DNA of 64,000 nucleotides. Source: Rana temporaria. Taxonomy: Eukaryota; Chordata; Amphibia; Anura; Ranidae. A model generated the notes under the pieces. The model saw only the letters and a list, made by a program, of their open reading frames with translations. It had not been told where the DNA came from and ran no database searches. Positions 51,660 to 63,694 of the stretch are shown here, piece after piece (position 1 is the first letter of the stretch; each line of letters opens with the position of its first letter). The stretch spans positions 178,623,759 to 178,687,758 of the forward strand of contig NC_053496.1 of NCBI RefSeq assembly GCF_905171775.1, given 5' to 3'. The position numbers were made by a program, and so were the translations under genes.

Positions 51660-53100
51660 GTTAGTTCACGTTTGTTCCTTCAGAAATTGCACGCTGGAGA
51701 AGTACCACATCCTGCGACGGGTGATCTTCTCTCCACCGGGATCCATCGGTGGGATGTCCATCCAGCGCATGCATCGCCTGTCTCCACCGGAGACAGCCTG
51801 TCGAATGATGCGGCTTTAACAGTGACAGCTCGTATGTATGTGAGGGCAGGGTTACCCGTCACGTCACTGGGGAAGCCTGGGCTCTCCCTTGCTTCAGAGG
51901 GGGATGGGGTCACGTGACGGGTGGTCCCACCCTCACCTACATAAGAGCTGTCACTGGCTGAAGCCGCCTCATTCGCCGGGCTGTCTCCGGTGGAGACAGG
52001 CGTTGTGTGTGCTGGATGGACATCTCATCGCTGGATCCCAGACCTGGATGAAGAAGAGAACTTCTCATCGCTGGACCATGGCAGAGAGGAGATCACCCCG
52101 TAGCAGGATACCGACAGCGTTGGAGCGGTGACCGAGACTAGATTACCACCGCTGGATTATTATTATTTTTTTTTTTTAATAAAGGACTTTCTCCATGGCA
52201 TGTGTTTTTTTACAATTCTTTACACTTTCTTAGTGAAATGGTAGAGGTACAATGTACCCCATTACCAATTCACATAGGGGGAGGGCCGGGATCTGGGAGT
52301 CCCCTTTGTTAAAGGGGTCTTCCAGATTCTGATAAGCCCCCCACCCGCAGACCCCCACAACCAGCGGGGAAGGGTTGTGGGAATGAGGCCCTTGTCCTCA
52401 TCAACACGGGGACATGGTGCTTTGAGGGGTCACAGACCCCAAAGCATCCTCCCAATGTTGAGGGCATGTGGCCTGGTACAGTTCAGGAGGGGGGGCGCTC
52501 TGTCATCCCCCTCTCTTTTCCTGCGGCCTGCCAGGTTGTGTGCTCAGATAAAGGGTCTGGTGTGGATTTTTAGGGGGAACTCCACGCCATTTTTTTTAAA
52601 TTTGGGGTGGAGTTCCCCTTAAAATCTATACCAGACCTGAAGGGTCTGTAATGGATATTTGGGGGGAACCCCACGTAATTTTTTTAAAAATTTGACATGG
52701 GGTTCCCCTTAATATCCATACACGACCTGAAGGGACTGGTACTTGAATTTGGGGGGACCTCCACGCTGTCTGTTTTTTTTAGGAATGACTTTTCTCTGTT
52801 TTGCCGGGAGCTGACAATTCATTATAGCCGCAAGTGATTTTGTAAGTTTTTTTTTCTTCAGAAATGACATTTTGTGCAGGGACAGTTCTAAGTGCGGGAA
52901 ACAAGCGCTACTTTGCAGGCATACTATACACCCCCCCCCCCAGGTACGAAATTAAAAGGAATATTTCACTTTTATTGTTTCACTTTAAGCATTATTAAAA
53001 TCACTGCTCCCGAAAAAACGCCTGTTTTTAAAACTTTTTTGCATTGATACATGTCCCCTGGGGCAGGTCCCCAAACACTTTTTAGGACAATAACCTGCTG
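51660..53100. repeat. Interspersed repeat, fuller relative of 5551-7010
   Basis: Contains ctccaccggagacagcctg with its complement, gtcacgtgacggg, acataagagctgtcactgg, then gtgaaatggtagaggtacaa, repeated ggggaactccacg / ggggttcccctt units at 52570-52720, and gcattattaaaatcactgct. No coding region. Class unknown. Confidence 0.65.
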
Positions 53101-53620
53101 CTGTCAATCAAATCCAATGACGCGGGCGCCGGGGTGCAGGGCCGAGTCCAGTATTCGTGTCTATGGACGCAAATGTAGATCTCCGGAGCTCGCCCGCAAG
53201 GTAACCCCCTTGGGAAAGCGCTTCCCAGAGGGGGGTTATCTGAGGTGGGGAGGAGCCGAGAGAGCTGCCGAGGGACCCCAGAAGATGGTGTTTGGGGCCA
53301 CTCTGTGCAAAACGAGCTGCACAGTGGAGGTAAATATGGCATGTTTGTTATTTAAAAAAAAAAATAAAAATCTTTTAATACCCCCTACAAAACCTCCCAA
53401 AAATATCTTATATTTGTGCAAATCCCAGGCTCCACTTCCTGTAGTAGTGTCTATTTGTTGTTTATTACATTAAAGTTCCTTTAAAAATTAAAAAAGTGGA
53501 GTTGTGGAGAACACATGTTTTCTGTGACAGTGGAGCTCCAGCTGCATAGATAAAAAAGAGTGTAGTGGAGGCCACGTGCTTCCTGTCATCGGTGGAGCTC
53601 CACTCTGCAGCCACACCCCC
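53101..53620. other. Intergenic before gene 5, nothing recognised
   Basis: Includes a run of A at 53355-53365 and gtggagctccag / gtggagctccac phrases. No 64-bp minisatellite is visible here, unlike upstream of genes 2, 3, 4 and 6. Confidence 0.45.
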
Positions 53621-53624
53621 TTAG

Positions 53625-53715
53625 CTGGAGAGGAAGTGATGTCAGATGCAGACAGGAAGTGATGTACTAAGAAACAGGAAGTAGGGGTCTAATAAAGGAA
53701 GTTGTGGTTGAGAGG
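53625..53715 (+). promoter_or_regulatory. Putative promoter of gene 5, GGAAGT cluster
   Basis: GGAAGT at 53632, 53655, 53677 and 53697, spaced 23, 22 and 20 bp, about 130-200 bp before the start codon. Confidence 0.5.
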
Positions 53716-53828
53716 TGAGGTGTGAGGAAGGAAAGAAAGAAAGAGAAGACTTTGTTGGAATTGGCAGCAGAGGAGGTAATCGCATTATAATTTATTTAGA
53801 AGGACACAAGGATCTCTACAAGGACGTC

Positions 53829-56800
53829 ATGATGGAGAATCAGCCGCCCCTCACATCACCGGGTAAGAGGAGACTTTATTGTAAAGGAGAGAGCAGTACG
53901 GAGGCTCCACCTAGATCCCCCATCATCTGATAAACACATAGAAACAATGTATTCAGTCAGTGTGTGTGTTTCCTACAGATGGATCCAGTAATGGGAACCC
54001 ACCAGAGAGATGTCCCCGTCCTCTGTATTCCCGGAATTCCACACAGGAAGGTCACACCACCCCCCACCATCATCAGGTAGGTGGGACTGAGCAATTAAAA
54101 CATAAAAGTATTCTAAGCTATGGGATAATATTTTTCTATAAAATATCTTGCTCCATAATTTCTTTTCATCTTTGGGGTTTAGGGTGAGAGATTTCCCCCT
54201 CCTCTGTATTCCCAGGATTCCATACTGGAGGATCCCACCATCCCTCACCAGGATCAGGAAGGTGTGGGTGGGCACCTAGACCTAAATATATATTCTAAGC
54301 CATGAGATGACGTTCTTCTGTGAAGTCTCTTGTTTCACTTTGACATCTGAAGTGCAGCCTTTGTTCCCCCCCCCCCCCCATCCCTGTTTCTAGCTCCTTT
54401 GAGCACCCTTCATTTTTCACCTCCCATTTTTATTTTTTACATATACAATTTTACTTTCCTGTGTGGGTCTTAAGCCCAGTCAAATGTCATTGCAGGTCCT
54501 CTTCCTCCTTGTCTTGTACTTTTTTTATATCTGCCTTGAGTTGACTTTAACCACTTACCGACTGAGCCATAGCGCTACAGCGCAGCCCGATAACTCTGGG
54601 AGGGCGTACAATGACGTCCTCCCAGAATCCCCCCTGAAGCGCGCACATAGGAGTATCCATGACCGCCAGGTCCACTACGGATCACGGTAAATGGCTGCTG
54701 ACAGCGGCCGCTTACCACATGATTGGTTCGTCAAATGACGGAGTGATCACTTGTAATCAAACCAGCGTCATGTCCGGTTCCTCTCTCCCATCTCTGTAGC
54801 GATTGGTACAGTGTGAGAGGAGAGGCGGAGAGATCAGTTGTAGCAGCGCTGTGGGCTGGATGTGTAGTGCTCACAGTGCTGCTCTGTGACAACTGCAGCC
54901 TCAGCCAGCCATTCATCCATCCATCCATGCTCAGACATCCCAATGTATTACTCAGCCATCAATACTCATTCACCCCGCCGTCCTTAGTCGTCCATCCCGC
55001 CGTCCTTAGTCGTCCATCCCGCCGTCCTTAGTCGTCCATCCCGCCGTCCTTAGTCGTCCATCCCGCCGTCCTTAGTCGTCCATCCCGCCGTCCTTAGTCG
55101 TCCATCCCGCCCTCCTTAGTCGTCCATCCCGCCCTCCTTAGTCGTCCATCCCGCCCTCCTTAGTCGTCCACGTACGTTCGTGGATCGCCGTATTTAGCTA
55201 ATTTGCATACTCGACGCGGAAATCAACGGAAACGCCACCTAGCGGCCAGCGTAAATATGCACCTTAGATCCGGCGGCGTACTAAGATGGAGTCGGATCTA
55301 GCACAGCTTCAGGCGTATCTTGTTTTGTGGATACAAAACAAAGATACGCCGGAGAAAAATAGAAGTTACGCGGTGTATCAATAGATACGCCAGCGTAACT
55401 TCTTTGTGGATCTGCCACTAGATGTGTAATTTATGCTCCAGAAAGCCTGAAGGTGCTCCTTGCATGTTGGGCCTCTGTATGTGGCCACGCTGTGTAAAAG
55501 TGTCACACATGGGGTATCGCCATACTCAGGAGGAGTAGCAGAATGTGTTTTTGGGGTGTAATTTGTGGTATGCATATGCTTTTTCAGGAAAAAACTTTCC
55601 ACAGCCCCCTGCACAGCACACGTTCCCCCCTGCACAGCACTTTACCCTCTATTTTCAGGTTAGAAAAGTGCGTGTTATAGGCCGATAAATACAGTAATAC
55701 AGAAAGCTCTATTTGTGTGGGGAAAAAAAGGACAAATTTTTCATATGGGTACAGTGTTGCATGACTGAGTAATTGTCATTCAAAATGTGAGAGCACCGAA
55801 TGCTGAAAATTGGTCTGGTTAGGAAGGGGGTTTAAGTGCCCAGCGTGCAAGGGGTTAATTTATATTTTCTATTCTTTTTCGTGTAGGGTGAAGAACGGAT
55901 TAATATAAAAGCTGAGGTTAAAGAAGAAGAAGAGATGTATGTGGGGGGTGATCAGCCAATCACGGAGGAGGTTGGGATGATTATGAAAAGTGAACAGGAG
56001 GACATTTCTGTACATAATGACACAGGTAGGTAACAGACATTGTGGAGGAAACAGGCCAAAGTCTCATTTTACTTCTCAGTATAAGGATTGTAGTTTAAGA
56101 CAAAATGTTAGATAATTATTAGATCTTCACATCATCCTATAGGCAGGTGCTGAAAGGTTGAATATGTGTTGGTCTGTTTTTTTTTTTTTTTTTTTTATGT
56201 CACAATGTACAGTAAGGGATTTCCTGTCATCTGTGCCCAGTCTTGCCACACGGAGTTAATCCAGCTCTGAGCAATTCTCTTTTATTGTTCAGTGAAATAA
56301 AACGGACTTGCAGAGAAAAACCTTAGTCCGTTCTGCCCCCTTGCTGTGAGTGACAGGTTATTTACATATCTTATGCACTAAGCCTGGAGACGGGCATTAT
56401 TTTTTTTGTTCCCCCCCCCCCCCTCCTTTTCTGAAGTCATGTGGTTACTTTTCCTGGGTTTTGACTGGATGTTAGTGATCATAGCAGAATTCAGTGTTCT
56501 AAATACACAATAAAAAAATGCATGTTGACAAGGGGAGTGTAGAGGTGGGCGGAGAGTCTGACATCACAACTCCACCCACCGAGCTCCAGACAACAGACCC
56601 ACCCACAGAATCTGCAGTTTTTCAGTTCTTATTACAGACAGAGGGGAGACATTTGACAGGTAAGGATACATGCAGGAGGCGTCTATATCCTTATAGATCA
56701 GCACTACGGCAGTAGTTTAGAAAAGATGAGAAGTGCCTTTACATCCACTTTAAAAACACATTATAAAAGCATGTTGAAGCCAAAGCAAGTGCAAACTGAC

Positions 56801-58279
56801 CTAACAGCTTAGGTTGTCTCCACACTGATGGAGGAGGGATGGTGCCACCCTAGGACACCAGCATTGTAAATCTTGGAGGAAGGTTTTTCCTCCATATTTT
56901 GATGTCACAGTTGTACCCAGTTCCATGCCAGATCTCTGTGAAAGTGGTGACTGTTAGACCAACGTGACTTTTTTTTTTCTTGCTGACTCAGCTTGGAGTC
57001 CATATATGATCTGCAAACTCTTCATCATATAAAATCCAGCCAATCCGATGTAGTAACACAATCCACTAACGCGTTTTGGATAATGAAGCCTCAGTCATAA
57101 CTATTTATTATTATAGAATTAGCAGATCATATATGGACTCGGTGTGAAGACTTTTCTGATTGATTTTGGAGGGAGAACAGGAGCCCAGCTGTGAGATCGG
57201 CATTTCCACTTATTCCACCGACGGGGGGGAGGAGCTAAAACTCCAGTTATTTGTCATCTACTGAGATTTTTTATATATTTTTTTCCTTCTTTCCAACAGA
57301 TGGATGTGATGTAAGGAATTCCTCGGAGAGACATCTTCTATTATCTGCTGATTGTAAGTCAGAAGATAATGTCATCACACAGGATCCTCCAGGAGGAAAT
57401 CCAAATACACAAAATATACATCACAGACCTTCCTGTCCGGAGACATCAATGGATCCCTCTGATCAGGGGGAATCTTCTCATCAATCACATACTATGATTG
57501 TAAATATCCATGTAAGATCTCACACTGCAGATAGATCAACAGATCCTTCTAATCCCGAGGAATCTTCCTCACCCCATGAAGGAGATCACCAAGGTGACCA
57601 TCTCTTCTCATGTTCAGAGTGCGGGAAATCTTTCACTCGGAAAGGAGCACTTACAAAGCACCAGAGAATTCACGCAGGTGAATGTCCTTATATATGTTCA
57701 AAGTGCGGGAAATCTTTCACTCGAAAAGGATCACTTGCTGAACATCAGAGAATTCACACGGGTGAGCGTCCTTATTCATGTTCAGAGTGCGGGAAATCTT
57801 TCACTGGGAAAGGAAATTTTATTCATCACCAGAGAATTCACACAGGTGAGCGTCCTTATTCATGTTCAGAGTGCGGGAAATCTTTCACTTGGAAAGGAAA
57901 ACTTGCTGAACACCATAAAATTCACACAGGCGAGCGTCCTTATTCATGTTCAGAGTGCGGGAAATCTTTCACTTGGAAAGGAAAACTTGCTGAACACCAG
58001 AGAATTCACACTGGTGAGCGCCCTTTTTCATGTTCAGAGTGCGGGAAATCTTTCATTAAAAAAGGATGCCTTGTTACACATTTTAGAAGTCACACAGGAG
58101 AACGTCCCTATTCATGTTCAGAGTGCGGGAAATCTTTCCATAATGCATCTAATCTTCTTAGACATCAGAGAAATCACACGAGTGAGCATCCTTTCCCTTG
58201 TTCAGAGTGCGGGAAATATTTCACTGAGAAAGGAAAACTGATTGAGCACCAGAGAGTTCACAAGAAATCACACGAGTGA
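53829..58279 (+). CDS. ZF gene 5: FAX-type C2H2 zinc-finger gene, probably decaying
   Basis: Exons by homology: 53829-53862, 53979-54076, 54183-54257, 55887-56025, 57300-58279. They sum to 1326 nt (441 aa), or 416 aa if the third is skipped. The third exon (GERFPPPLYS) has lost its donor: gtaggt in the sisters is gaaggt here, and the preceding HHHQ codons are changed to read HQDQ. The nearest GT is 4 bases downstream and would shift frame, so skipping is the only in-frame outcome. The 48-codon acidic exons are absent. The 5' part of exon 4 follows a 1.3-kb TTAA-flanked insertion. The ZF exon keeps eight good fingers, then frameshifts. It could still make a short protein, but it shows early signs of becoming a pseudogene. 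Confidence 0.75.
54974..55168. repeat. 22-bp tandem repeat (ccatcccgccgtccttagtc)
   Basis: About nine perfect or near-perfect copies of a 22-bp unit. The last three share a G-to-C change (gccctcc). It ends abruptly at the MITE fragment at 55168. Confidence 0.93.
55168..55425. repeat. CpG-rich MITE right-end fragment
   Basis: cgtacgttcgtggatcgccg, gccacctagcggccagcgta and gtatcaatagatacgcc match the right half of the family at 4384. The left half is missing. 55426-55854 after it contains no gene. Confidence 0.7.
56200..56755. repeat. Intronic element shared with gene 4
   Basis: Collinear with 43300-43845 (tttatgtcacaatgtac to tttacatccactttaa). A poly-T run lies at its left edge (56179-56196) and poly-C at 56411-56422. 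Confidence 0.7.
56996..57140 (+). repeat. Inverted-repeat module upstream of ZF exon, copy 5
   Basis: Arms gagtccatatatgatctgc at 56996-57014 and its complement at 57122-57140. The interior has an extra ca relative to copy 2. Confidence 0.88.
57300..58279 (+). CDS. ZF gene 5 terminal exon: 8 C2H2 fingers, early stop
   Basis: Spacer DGCDVRNSSERHLLLSADCK..., then eight fingers with contacts RGAK, RGSE, GGNH, WGKE, WGKE, KGCT, NSNR, EGKE. Fingers 4 and 5 are duplicates. The frame ends HKKSHE and stop. At the junction gttcacaag is followed by aaatcacacgagtg instead of agtgagcgtcc, as if a unit boundary slipped during recombination. Two linkers are altered (AGECPY, TSEHPF). At least four finger units downstream are out of frame. 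Confidence 0.93.
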
Positions 58280-58684
58280 GCGTGCTTTCCCTTGTTCAGA
58301 GTGCGGGAAATGTTTCACTCAGAAAGGAAAACTTTTTCAGCACCTGAGAGTTCACACGGGTGAGCGTCCTTATTCATGTTCAGAGTGCGGGAACTCTTTC
58401 CAAAAAAAACATCATCTTGTTAGCACCCTTATTCATGTTCAGAGTGTGGGAAATCTTTCACTAAGAAAGAAAGCCTTGTACCACATCAAAGATATCACAT
58501 AGGTGAGCATCTTCACTCATGTTCAGAGTGCGGGAAATCTTTCACTCGGAAAGTAGATCTTCTTAAACATCAGACAATTCACACAGATGAGCGTCCTTAT
58601 TTATGTTCAGAGTGCGGGAAATCTTTCACTGAGAAAGGAAACCTTGTGAAACATCAAATAGATCACATGGATGAGTGTCCTTAG
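58280..58684 (+). pseudogene. Out-of-frame finger units after gene 5 stop
   Basis: Continues as fingers in shifted frames: one complete unit (FTQKGKL), one cut short (FQKKHHLVS joined to an inner unit with loss of the linker), then units with TKKESL, TRKVDL and TEKGNL, ending HMDECP and TAG at 58684. This is the ancestral array end, comparable with MGECP in genes 2 and 4. At least two separate frame breaks. Further remnants run to about 58845. Confidence 0.85.
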
Positions 58685-58943
58685 TGATTTTCAGAGTGCA
58701 GGAAATCATTCACTCCTAAAGAATGCCTTGTTGAACATCAGATGAGCATCCCTTTTTTTTTTATATTCAGAGTGTGGGAAAAAATTTCACTGAGAAAGGC
58801 AACCTTGTGCAGCACCAGAGAATTTTATATGGGTGAGCTTTCCTCAGGGATATTAAACTAAACATTATACTTATCTGCTCTGATATCTGATTTGTCTCAC
58901 CACTGTTCTCTAAATATTGAATTCCTCTTTAATGAGTCTGGTT

Positions 58944-60094
58944 TTGGAGAATGTAGTGTGGATGGTGGAGGAGAGCTGTCGGAGAATGTAGTGTGGAAGG
59001 TGGGAGGAGAACTGTCGGAGAATGTAGTGTTGGTGGTGGAGGAGAACTGTCAGAGAATGTAGTGTGGATGGTGGGGGGGGGAGAACTGTCGGAGAATGTA
59101 GTGTGGATGGTGGGAGGAGAGCTGTCGGAGAATGTAGTGTGGATGGTGGGAGGAGAGCTGTCGGAGAATGTAGTGTGGATGGTGGGAGGAGAGCTGTCGG
59201 AGAATGTAGTGTGGATAGTGGAGGAGATCTGTCGGAGAATGTAGTGTGGATGGTGGAGGAGAGCTGTCGGAGAATGTAGTGTGGATGGTGGAGGAGAACT
59301 GTCAGAGAATGTAGTGTGGATGGTGGAGGAGAGCTGTCGGAGAATGTAGTGTGGAGGATGGAGGAGAGCTGTCGGAGAATGTAGTGTGGATGGTGGAGGA
59401 GAACTGTCGGAGAATGTAGTGTGGATGGAGGGAGGAGAGATGTCGGAGAATGTAGTGTGGATGGTGGGAGGAGAGCTGTCGGAGAATGTAGTGTGGATGG
59501 TGGGGGAGAGCTGTCAGAGAATGTAGTGTGAATGGTGGAGGAGAGCTGTTGGAGAATGTAGTGTGGATGGTGGGAGGAGAGCTGTCGGAGAATGTAGTGT
59601 GGATGGTGGAGGAGAGCTGTTGGAGAATGTAGTGTGGATGGTGGGAGGAGAGCTGTCGGAGAATGTAGTGTGGATGGTGGAGGAGAGCTGTTGGAGAATG
59701 TAGTGTGGATGGTGGAGGAGAGCAGTCGGAGAATGTAGTGTGGATGGTGGGAGGAGAGCTGTCGGAGAATGTAGTGTGGATGGTGGAGGAGAGCTGTTGG
59801 AGAATGTAGTGTGGATGGTGGGAGGAGAGCTGTCGGAGAATGTAGTGTGGATGTGGGGGAGAGCTGTCAGAGAATGTAGTGTGGATGGTGGAGGAGAGCT
59901 GTTGGAGAATGTAGTGTGGATAGTGGGGGAGAGCTGTCGGAGAATGTAGTGTGGATGGTGGAGGAGAGCTGTCGGAGAATGTAGTGTGGATGTGGGGGAG
60001 AACTGTCGGAGAATGTAGTGTGGATGTGGGGGAGAACTGTCGGAGAATGTAGTGTGGATGGTGGAGGAGAGCTGTCAGAGAATGTAGTGTGGAT
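58944..60094 (+). repeat. 35/36-bp minisatellite after ZF gene 5
   Basis: The longest array here, about 32 copies of the gagctgtcggagaatgtagt unit. 36-bp variants (ggtgggagg) are clustered at 59090-59215, giving a short open frame of MVGGELSENVVW repeats. It ends at ttttgggcccatcttcc as after gene 2. Confidence 0.95.
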
Positions 60095-60825
60095 TTTGGG
60101 CCCATCTTCCTTTTTAAAAAATAAATAAAAATTACAAACTCTTTACTATTTTTGTCTGAATTTGGATACAACCTTGACTGAATAGTAAAATATTCTCTCT
60201 AACCAGAAAGAAGGCACAGGTGCCCCAAACATTTCACTTTATTATCAAGCATCAGTCCTGTCCAGGCGTCTCAACTGGTTCCATAACTTTCCATGTACGT
60301 TGTGGGTCCAGATCGATCAGTCTTTATCCCAACTTGATCTCTCGGCTCTCCCATGGAAATTGCCAACTAAACTGAAGGACACGGGTTTCATGTTGCCACC
60401 TATAGACTAAACCCTCATTTAGGGGAATAAGTGGATCGCTACTTCCAATATGTCTGCATAGGTAGGCCCATTCATTTTAGAACATTGTTAAAAATTCATA
60501 TATAACATTATTATGTGTATGTTGTGAATGTGTGCATCACTTTCACTGTATTTTTCATTCTTTTGTTTTGTCATAATTAAAAAGTGTACCTATTTTGATT
60601 CAGCAAATGCTAATAAAGTTTGAATCCCGAAGCTGTACCTTCGATATCAGTAATGGTCATTTTCTGGGCTAATAAGTAAGAGATTGTCGAACACAGAGCC
60701 TGTAGGATATGTACTAATGCTAAAAAAAAAAAAATCTGTAGGAAAAGGGTCTTTTCAGGCAGCCTAAAGGTCGATATAAAAAAAACTAAAATCCTTCAAA
60801 CTGCATGCTTAGGGGATGTATAAAC
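60095..60825 (+). repeat. L1-like flank block, internally deleted
   Basis: 60180-60470 matches 23770-24075. The sequence then jumps from aggtaggccca to attttagaacattgtt, which corresponds to about 25090. The L2 insertion and most of the L1 right part are gone relative to the gene 2 and 4 flanks. Confidence 0.7.
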
Positions 60826-60964
60826 ACACAGCTCCCGGTCCTGTCAGGGGGGGAAATGCTGATCTTCTGTTCATACAATGTATGAAAAGAAGATCAGTGA
60901 TTTCCCCTAGTGGGGCCCCCCCCCCCCCCCCCCACAGTAAGAACACACCCAGGGACATACTTAA

Positions 60965-61581
60965 CCCCTTCCCCGCCCCCTAGTGTTAACCCCTTCACTG
61001 CCAGTGGCATTTTTATAGTAATCCAATGCATTTTTATAGCACTGATCGCTATAAAAATGCCAATGGTCCCAAAAATGTGTCAAAAGTGTCCGCCATAATG
61101 TCGCAGTACCGAAAAAAAAATGGCTGATGGCCGCCATTACTTAGTAGTAAGAAAAAAATATTAATAAAAATGGCATAAAAATACCCCCTATTTTGTAAAC
61201 GCTATAATATAACTTTTGCGCAAACCAATCAATAAACGCTTATTGCGATTTTTTAACGAAAAATATGTAGAAGAATACGTATCGTCCTAAACTGAGGGAA
61301 ACATTTTTTTTTATATATTTTTGGGGGATATTCATTATAGCAAAAAATATTCATTGTTTTCAAAATTGTCGCTTTATTTTTGTTTATAGCGCAAAAACTA
61401 AAAACCGCAGAGGTGATCAAATACCACCAAAAGAAAGCTCTATTTGTGGGAAAAAAATTACGCCAATTTTGTTTGGGAGCCACGTCGCACGACCGCGCAA
61501 TTGTCAGTTAAAGTGACGCAGTGCCGAATCGCAAAAAGTACTCTGGTCTTTGACCAGCAATATGGTCCGGGGGTTAAGTGG
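60965..61581. mobile_element. TTAA-flanked repeat, reversed relative to 15037
   Basis: 617 bp between TTAA at 60961-60964 and 61582-61585. Right end gggggttaagtgg. The interior (caaaaactaaaaaccgcaga, ttgtttgggagccacgtcgc) is the complement of 15100-15240. Poly-C at 60916-60932 lies just upstream. Confidence 0.85.
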
Positions 61582-61599
61582 TTAAAGAGGTTGTTAGAC

Positions 61600-62008
61600 C
61601 CCTTTCACACTGAGGATTTTTTTCAGGCGGTACAGCGCTAAAAACAGCGCTGCTATACCGCTTGAAAAACTCCTGCCCAGCAACCGCAATGTGAAAGACG
61701 GAGGGCTTTCACACTGAGGCGATGCGCTGGCAGGAGAGAAAAAAATCTCCTGTCCGCAGCATCTTTGGAGCGGTGAGAGGAGCGGTATGTATACCGCCCT
61801 TTCCCATTTAAAACAATGGGAAACCGCGGCAATACCGCCCGCAATGCGCCTCAGCAGAGGCGCATTGCGGGCGGTATTAACCCTTTATCGGCCGCTAGCG
61901 GGGGTTAATACCGCCCCGCTAGCGCCCAAATCCAACGGTATAGCGCCGCTATTTTTAGCGGCACTGTACCGCCACCGCGCCTCCCGCCCCCATGTGAAAG
62001 GGGCCTAA
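61600..62008. mobile_element. MITE with cccctttcacac ends
   Basis: Ends gacccctttcacactgagg and catgtgaaaggggcc are inverted. The interior has gcgcattgcgggcggtatt and its complement, and gctagcggggtt palindromes. Target duplication unclear. Confidence 0.75.
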
Positions 62009-62511
62009 AGGTACAATTTTTTTTTCCTAAATAGCTTCCTTTACCTTAGTGCAGTCCTCCTTCACTTACCTCATCCTTCCATTTTGCTTTTAAATTTTTT
62101 AAATGTCCTTATTTCTTCAGAGAAATCCTCACTTCCTGTTCTTCTGTCTGTAACTCCACACAGTAATGCGAGGCTTTCTCCCTGGTGTGGAGTGTCATGC
62201 TCGCCCCCTCCCCTGGACTACGGGAGAGTCAGGACGCTCTCTACATTGCAGATAGAGAAAGGAGCTGTGTGTTAGTGGGCGTCCTGACTCTCCCGTAGTC
62301 CAAGGGAGGCGGCGAGCATGACACTCCACACCAGGGAGAAAGCCTTGCATTACAGTGTGGAGTTACAGACAGAAGAACAGGAAGTGAGGATTTCTCAGAA
62401 GAAATAAGGACATTTAAAAGCAAAATGGAAGGATGAGGTAAGTGAAGGAGGACTGCACTAAGGTAAAGGAAGCTATTTAGGAAAAAATTTTTTTACCTTT
62501 ACAACCCCTTT
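62009..62511. repeat. Hairpin MITE, near full-length palindrome
   Basis: The left arm (ctaaatagcttcctttacct, tcctcacttcctgttcttct) is the complement of the right arm (gaagaacaggaagtgagga, aggtaaaggaagctatttag). The centre is gagagtcaggacgctctc with its complement. It ends tttacaacccctttaag. Can fold into a hairpin of about 240 bp. Confidence 0.85.
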
Positions 62512-62627
62512 AAGATTGTGCTGGTGTGGTGGAACTGATTAAATGTCTCCCTCTCTTCTAATATTATTATTTTCTTTTCTTCTTTATTACTTTTATTATT
62601 TATTTTCTTTCTTATTGTGATAGAGAT

Positions 62628-62636
<9 letters not shown>

Positions 62637-62662
<26 letters not shown>
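62637..62662. repeat. (TA)n microsatellite
   Basis: About 13 TA dinucleotides, at the point matching the left flank of the hAT insertion in the gene 3 block. Confidence 0.9.
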
Positions 62663-63018
62663 GACAGGCACATGTGCTCACTCCTTACACCCTCCTTTTC
62701 ACCCCTCCCATTGTCTATCAAAGGATGGCTGCCGGACTCTGGAATGTGCTGCCTCATGGAAAACAGATGTTTCGACAGGAAAGAGCATGATATACAGATG
62801 GACCAATCATATACACACATATGTGATGATGTTTGCTTATGTCACTTTGCTTATATAAGGGGCTGAGACCGGAATAAAAGCCTGTTGATGAGGAAGAGCT
62901 CATACTGACCATTGTGTGCCAGTGTGATCCTTTTTGCATGCATGCATTCACATCACCTTGAATTTGAGTCTGAGGCAGAATAGAACATACATTCCGGTAT
63001 TGGGACGGAAATAAATCC
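62662..63018 (+). repeat. LTR-like or promoter-bearing repeat, copy 2
   Basis: Starts tgacaggcacatg, contains TATATAAGG near 62853 and ggaataaa near 62872, and ends aataaatcca. Collinear with 26866-27222 but without a hAT insertion beside it. Confidence 0.4.
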
Positions 63019-63248
63019 ATGACACTGGGACTTCATGTCCCATGATCCTCTGCCTCTCACTGGCTCCTGCAATTGACTCTCGTTCTCCTGCCAATGGGGA
63101 CACAGGGGGGAGGCTGCAGAGTGAATAGCTCTGTGTGAGTCAGTGATAAGAGGGAGGGGGGAATCCCCCCCAGGAGCTGGCAGGCAAATTCTCCCTGTGT
63201 GAATAGCCTTTGTGTTTCCGGCAGCGGCCAGCTTGGTAAGCTTCACTA

Positions 63249-63575
63249 CAGAACCATTTATCCAACTTTACACCCAGAGCCTCTGCTTTATAAACCAGAT
63301 ACATCCTAAATATAGAGCCATTTATCCAATTGTCCATCCAGAGCCTCTGGTTTATAGACCGGATACATCCTAAATATAAAACCATTTATCCAACTGTCCA
63401 TCCAGAGCCTCTGGTTTATAGACCAGATACATCCTAAATATAAAACCGTTTATCCAACTGTCCATCCAGAAACTCTGGTTTATAGACCGGATATATCCTA
63501 AATATAGAGCCATTTATCCAACTGTCCATCCAGAGCCTCTGGTTTGTAGACCAGATACATTGTGAATATTAAGCT
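63249..63575 (+). repeat. 64-bp minisatellite upstream of ZF gene 6
   Basis: Five copies of the unit seen before genes 2 and 3, ending gatacattgtgaatattaagc. Confidence 0.92.
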
Positions 63576-63694
63576 ATTTATCTAATTGTGCATCTGGAGT
63601 TGCTGGATTGTAGAACAGACACATAATAAATATAGAGATGGAGATCTTTTTCTATTATATTGAGTAGAACAGTGAGACAGGAAGAGTGTGATTG

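Larger units (their letters stand above)
54551..55854. mobile_element. TTAA-flanked insertion in gene 5 intron
   Basis: 1304 bp between TTAA at 54547-54550 and 55855-55858, starting ccacttaccgactgagcc and ending gcgtgcaagggg. Gene 4 has the empty site (gtgactttaatagatg). It carries the 22-bp tandem repeat at 54974 and a CpG-rich MITE end at 55168-55425. Confidence 0.82.

Noticed and set aside
58993..59244. Plus-strand frame of GGELSENVVWMV repeats
   Set aside because: Arises where 36-bp units happen to be clustered. No start context or conservation; satellite sequence.
59302..60171. 289-codon minus-strand frame in the minisatellite
   Set aside because: The repeat unit has no stop in any minus frame, so the length carries no information about coding.
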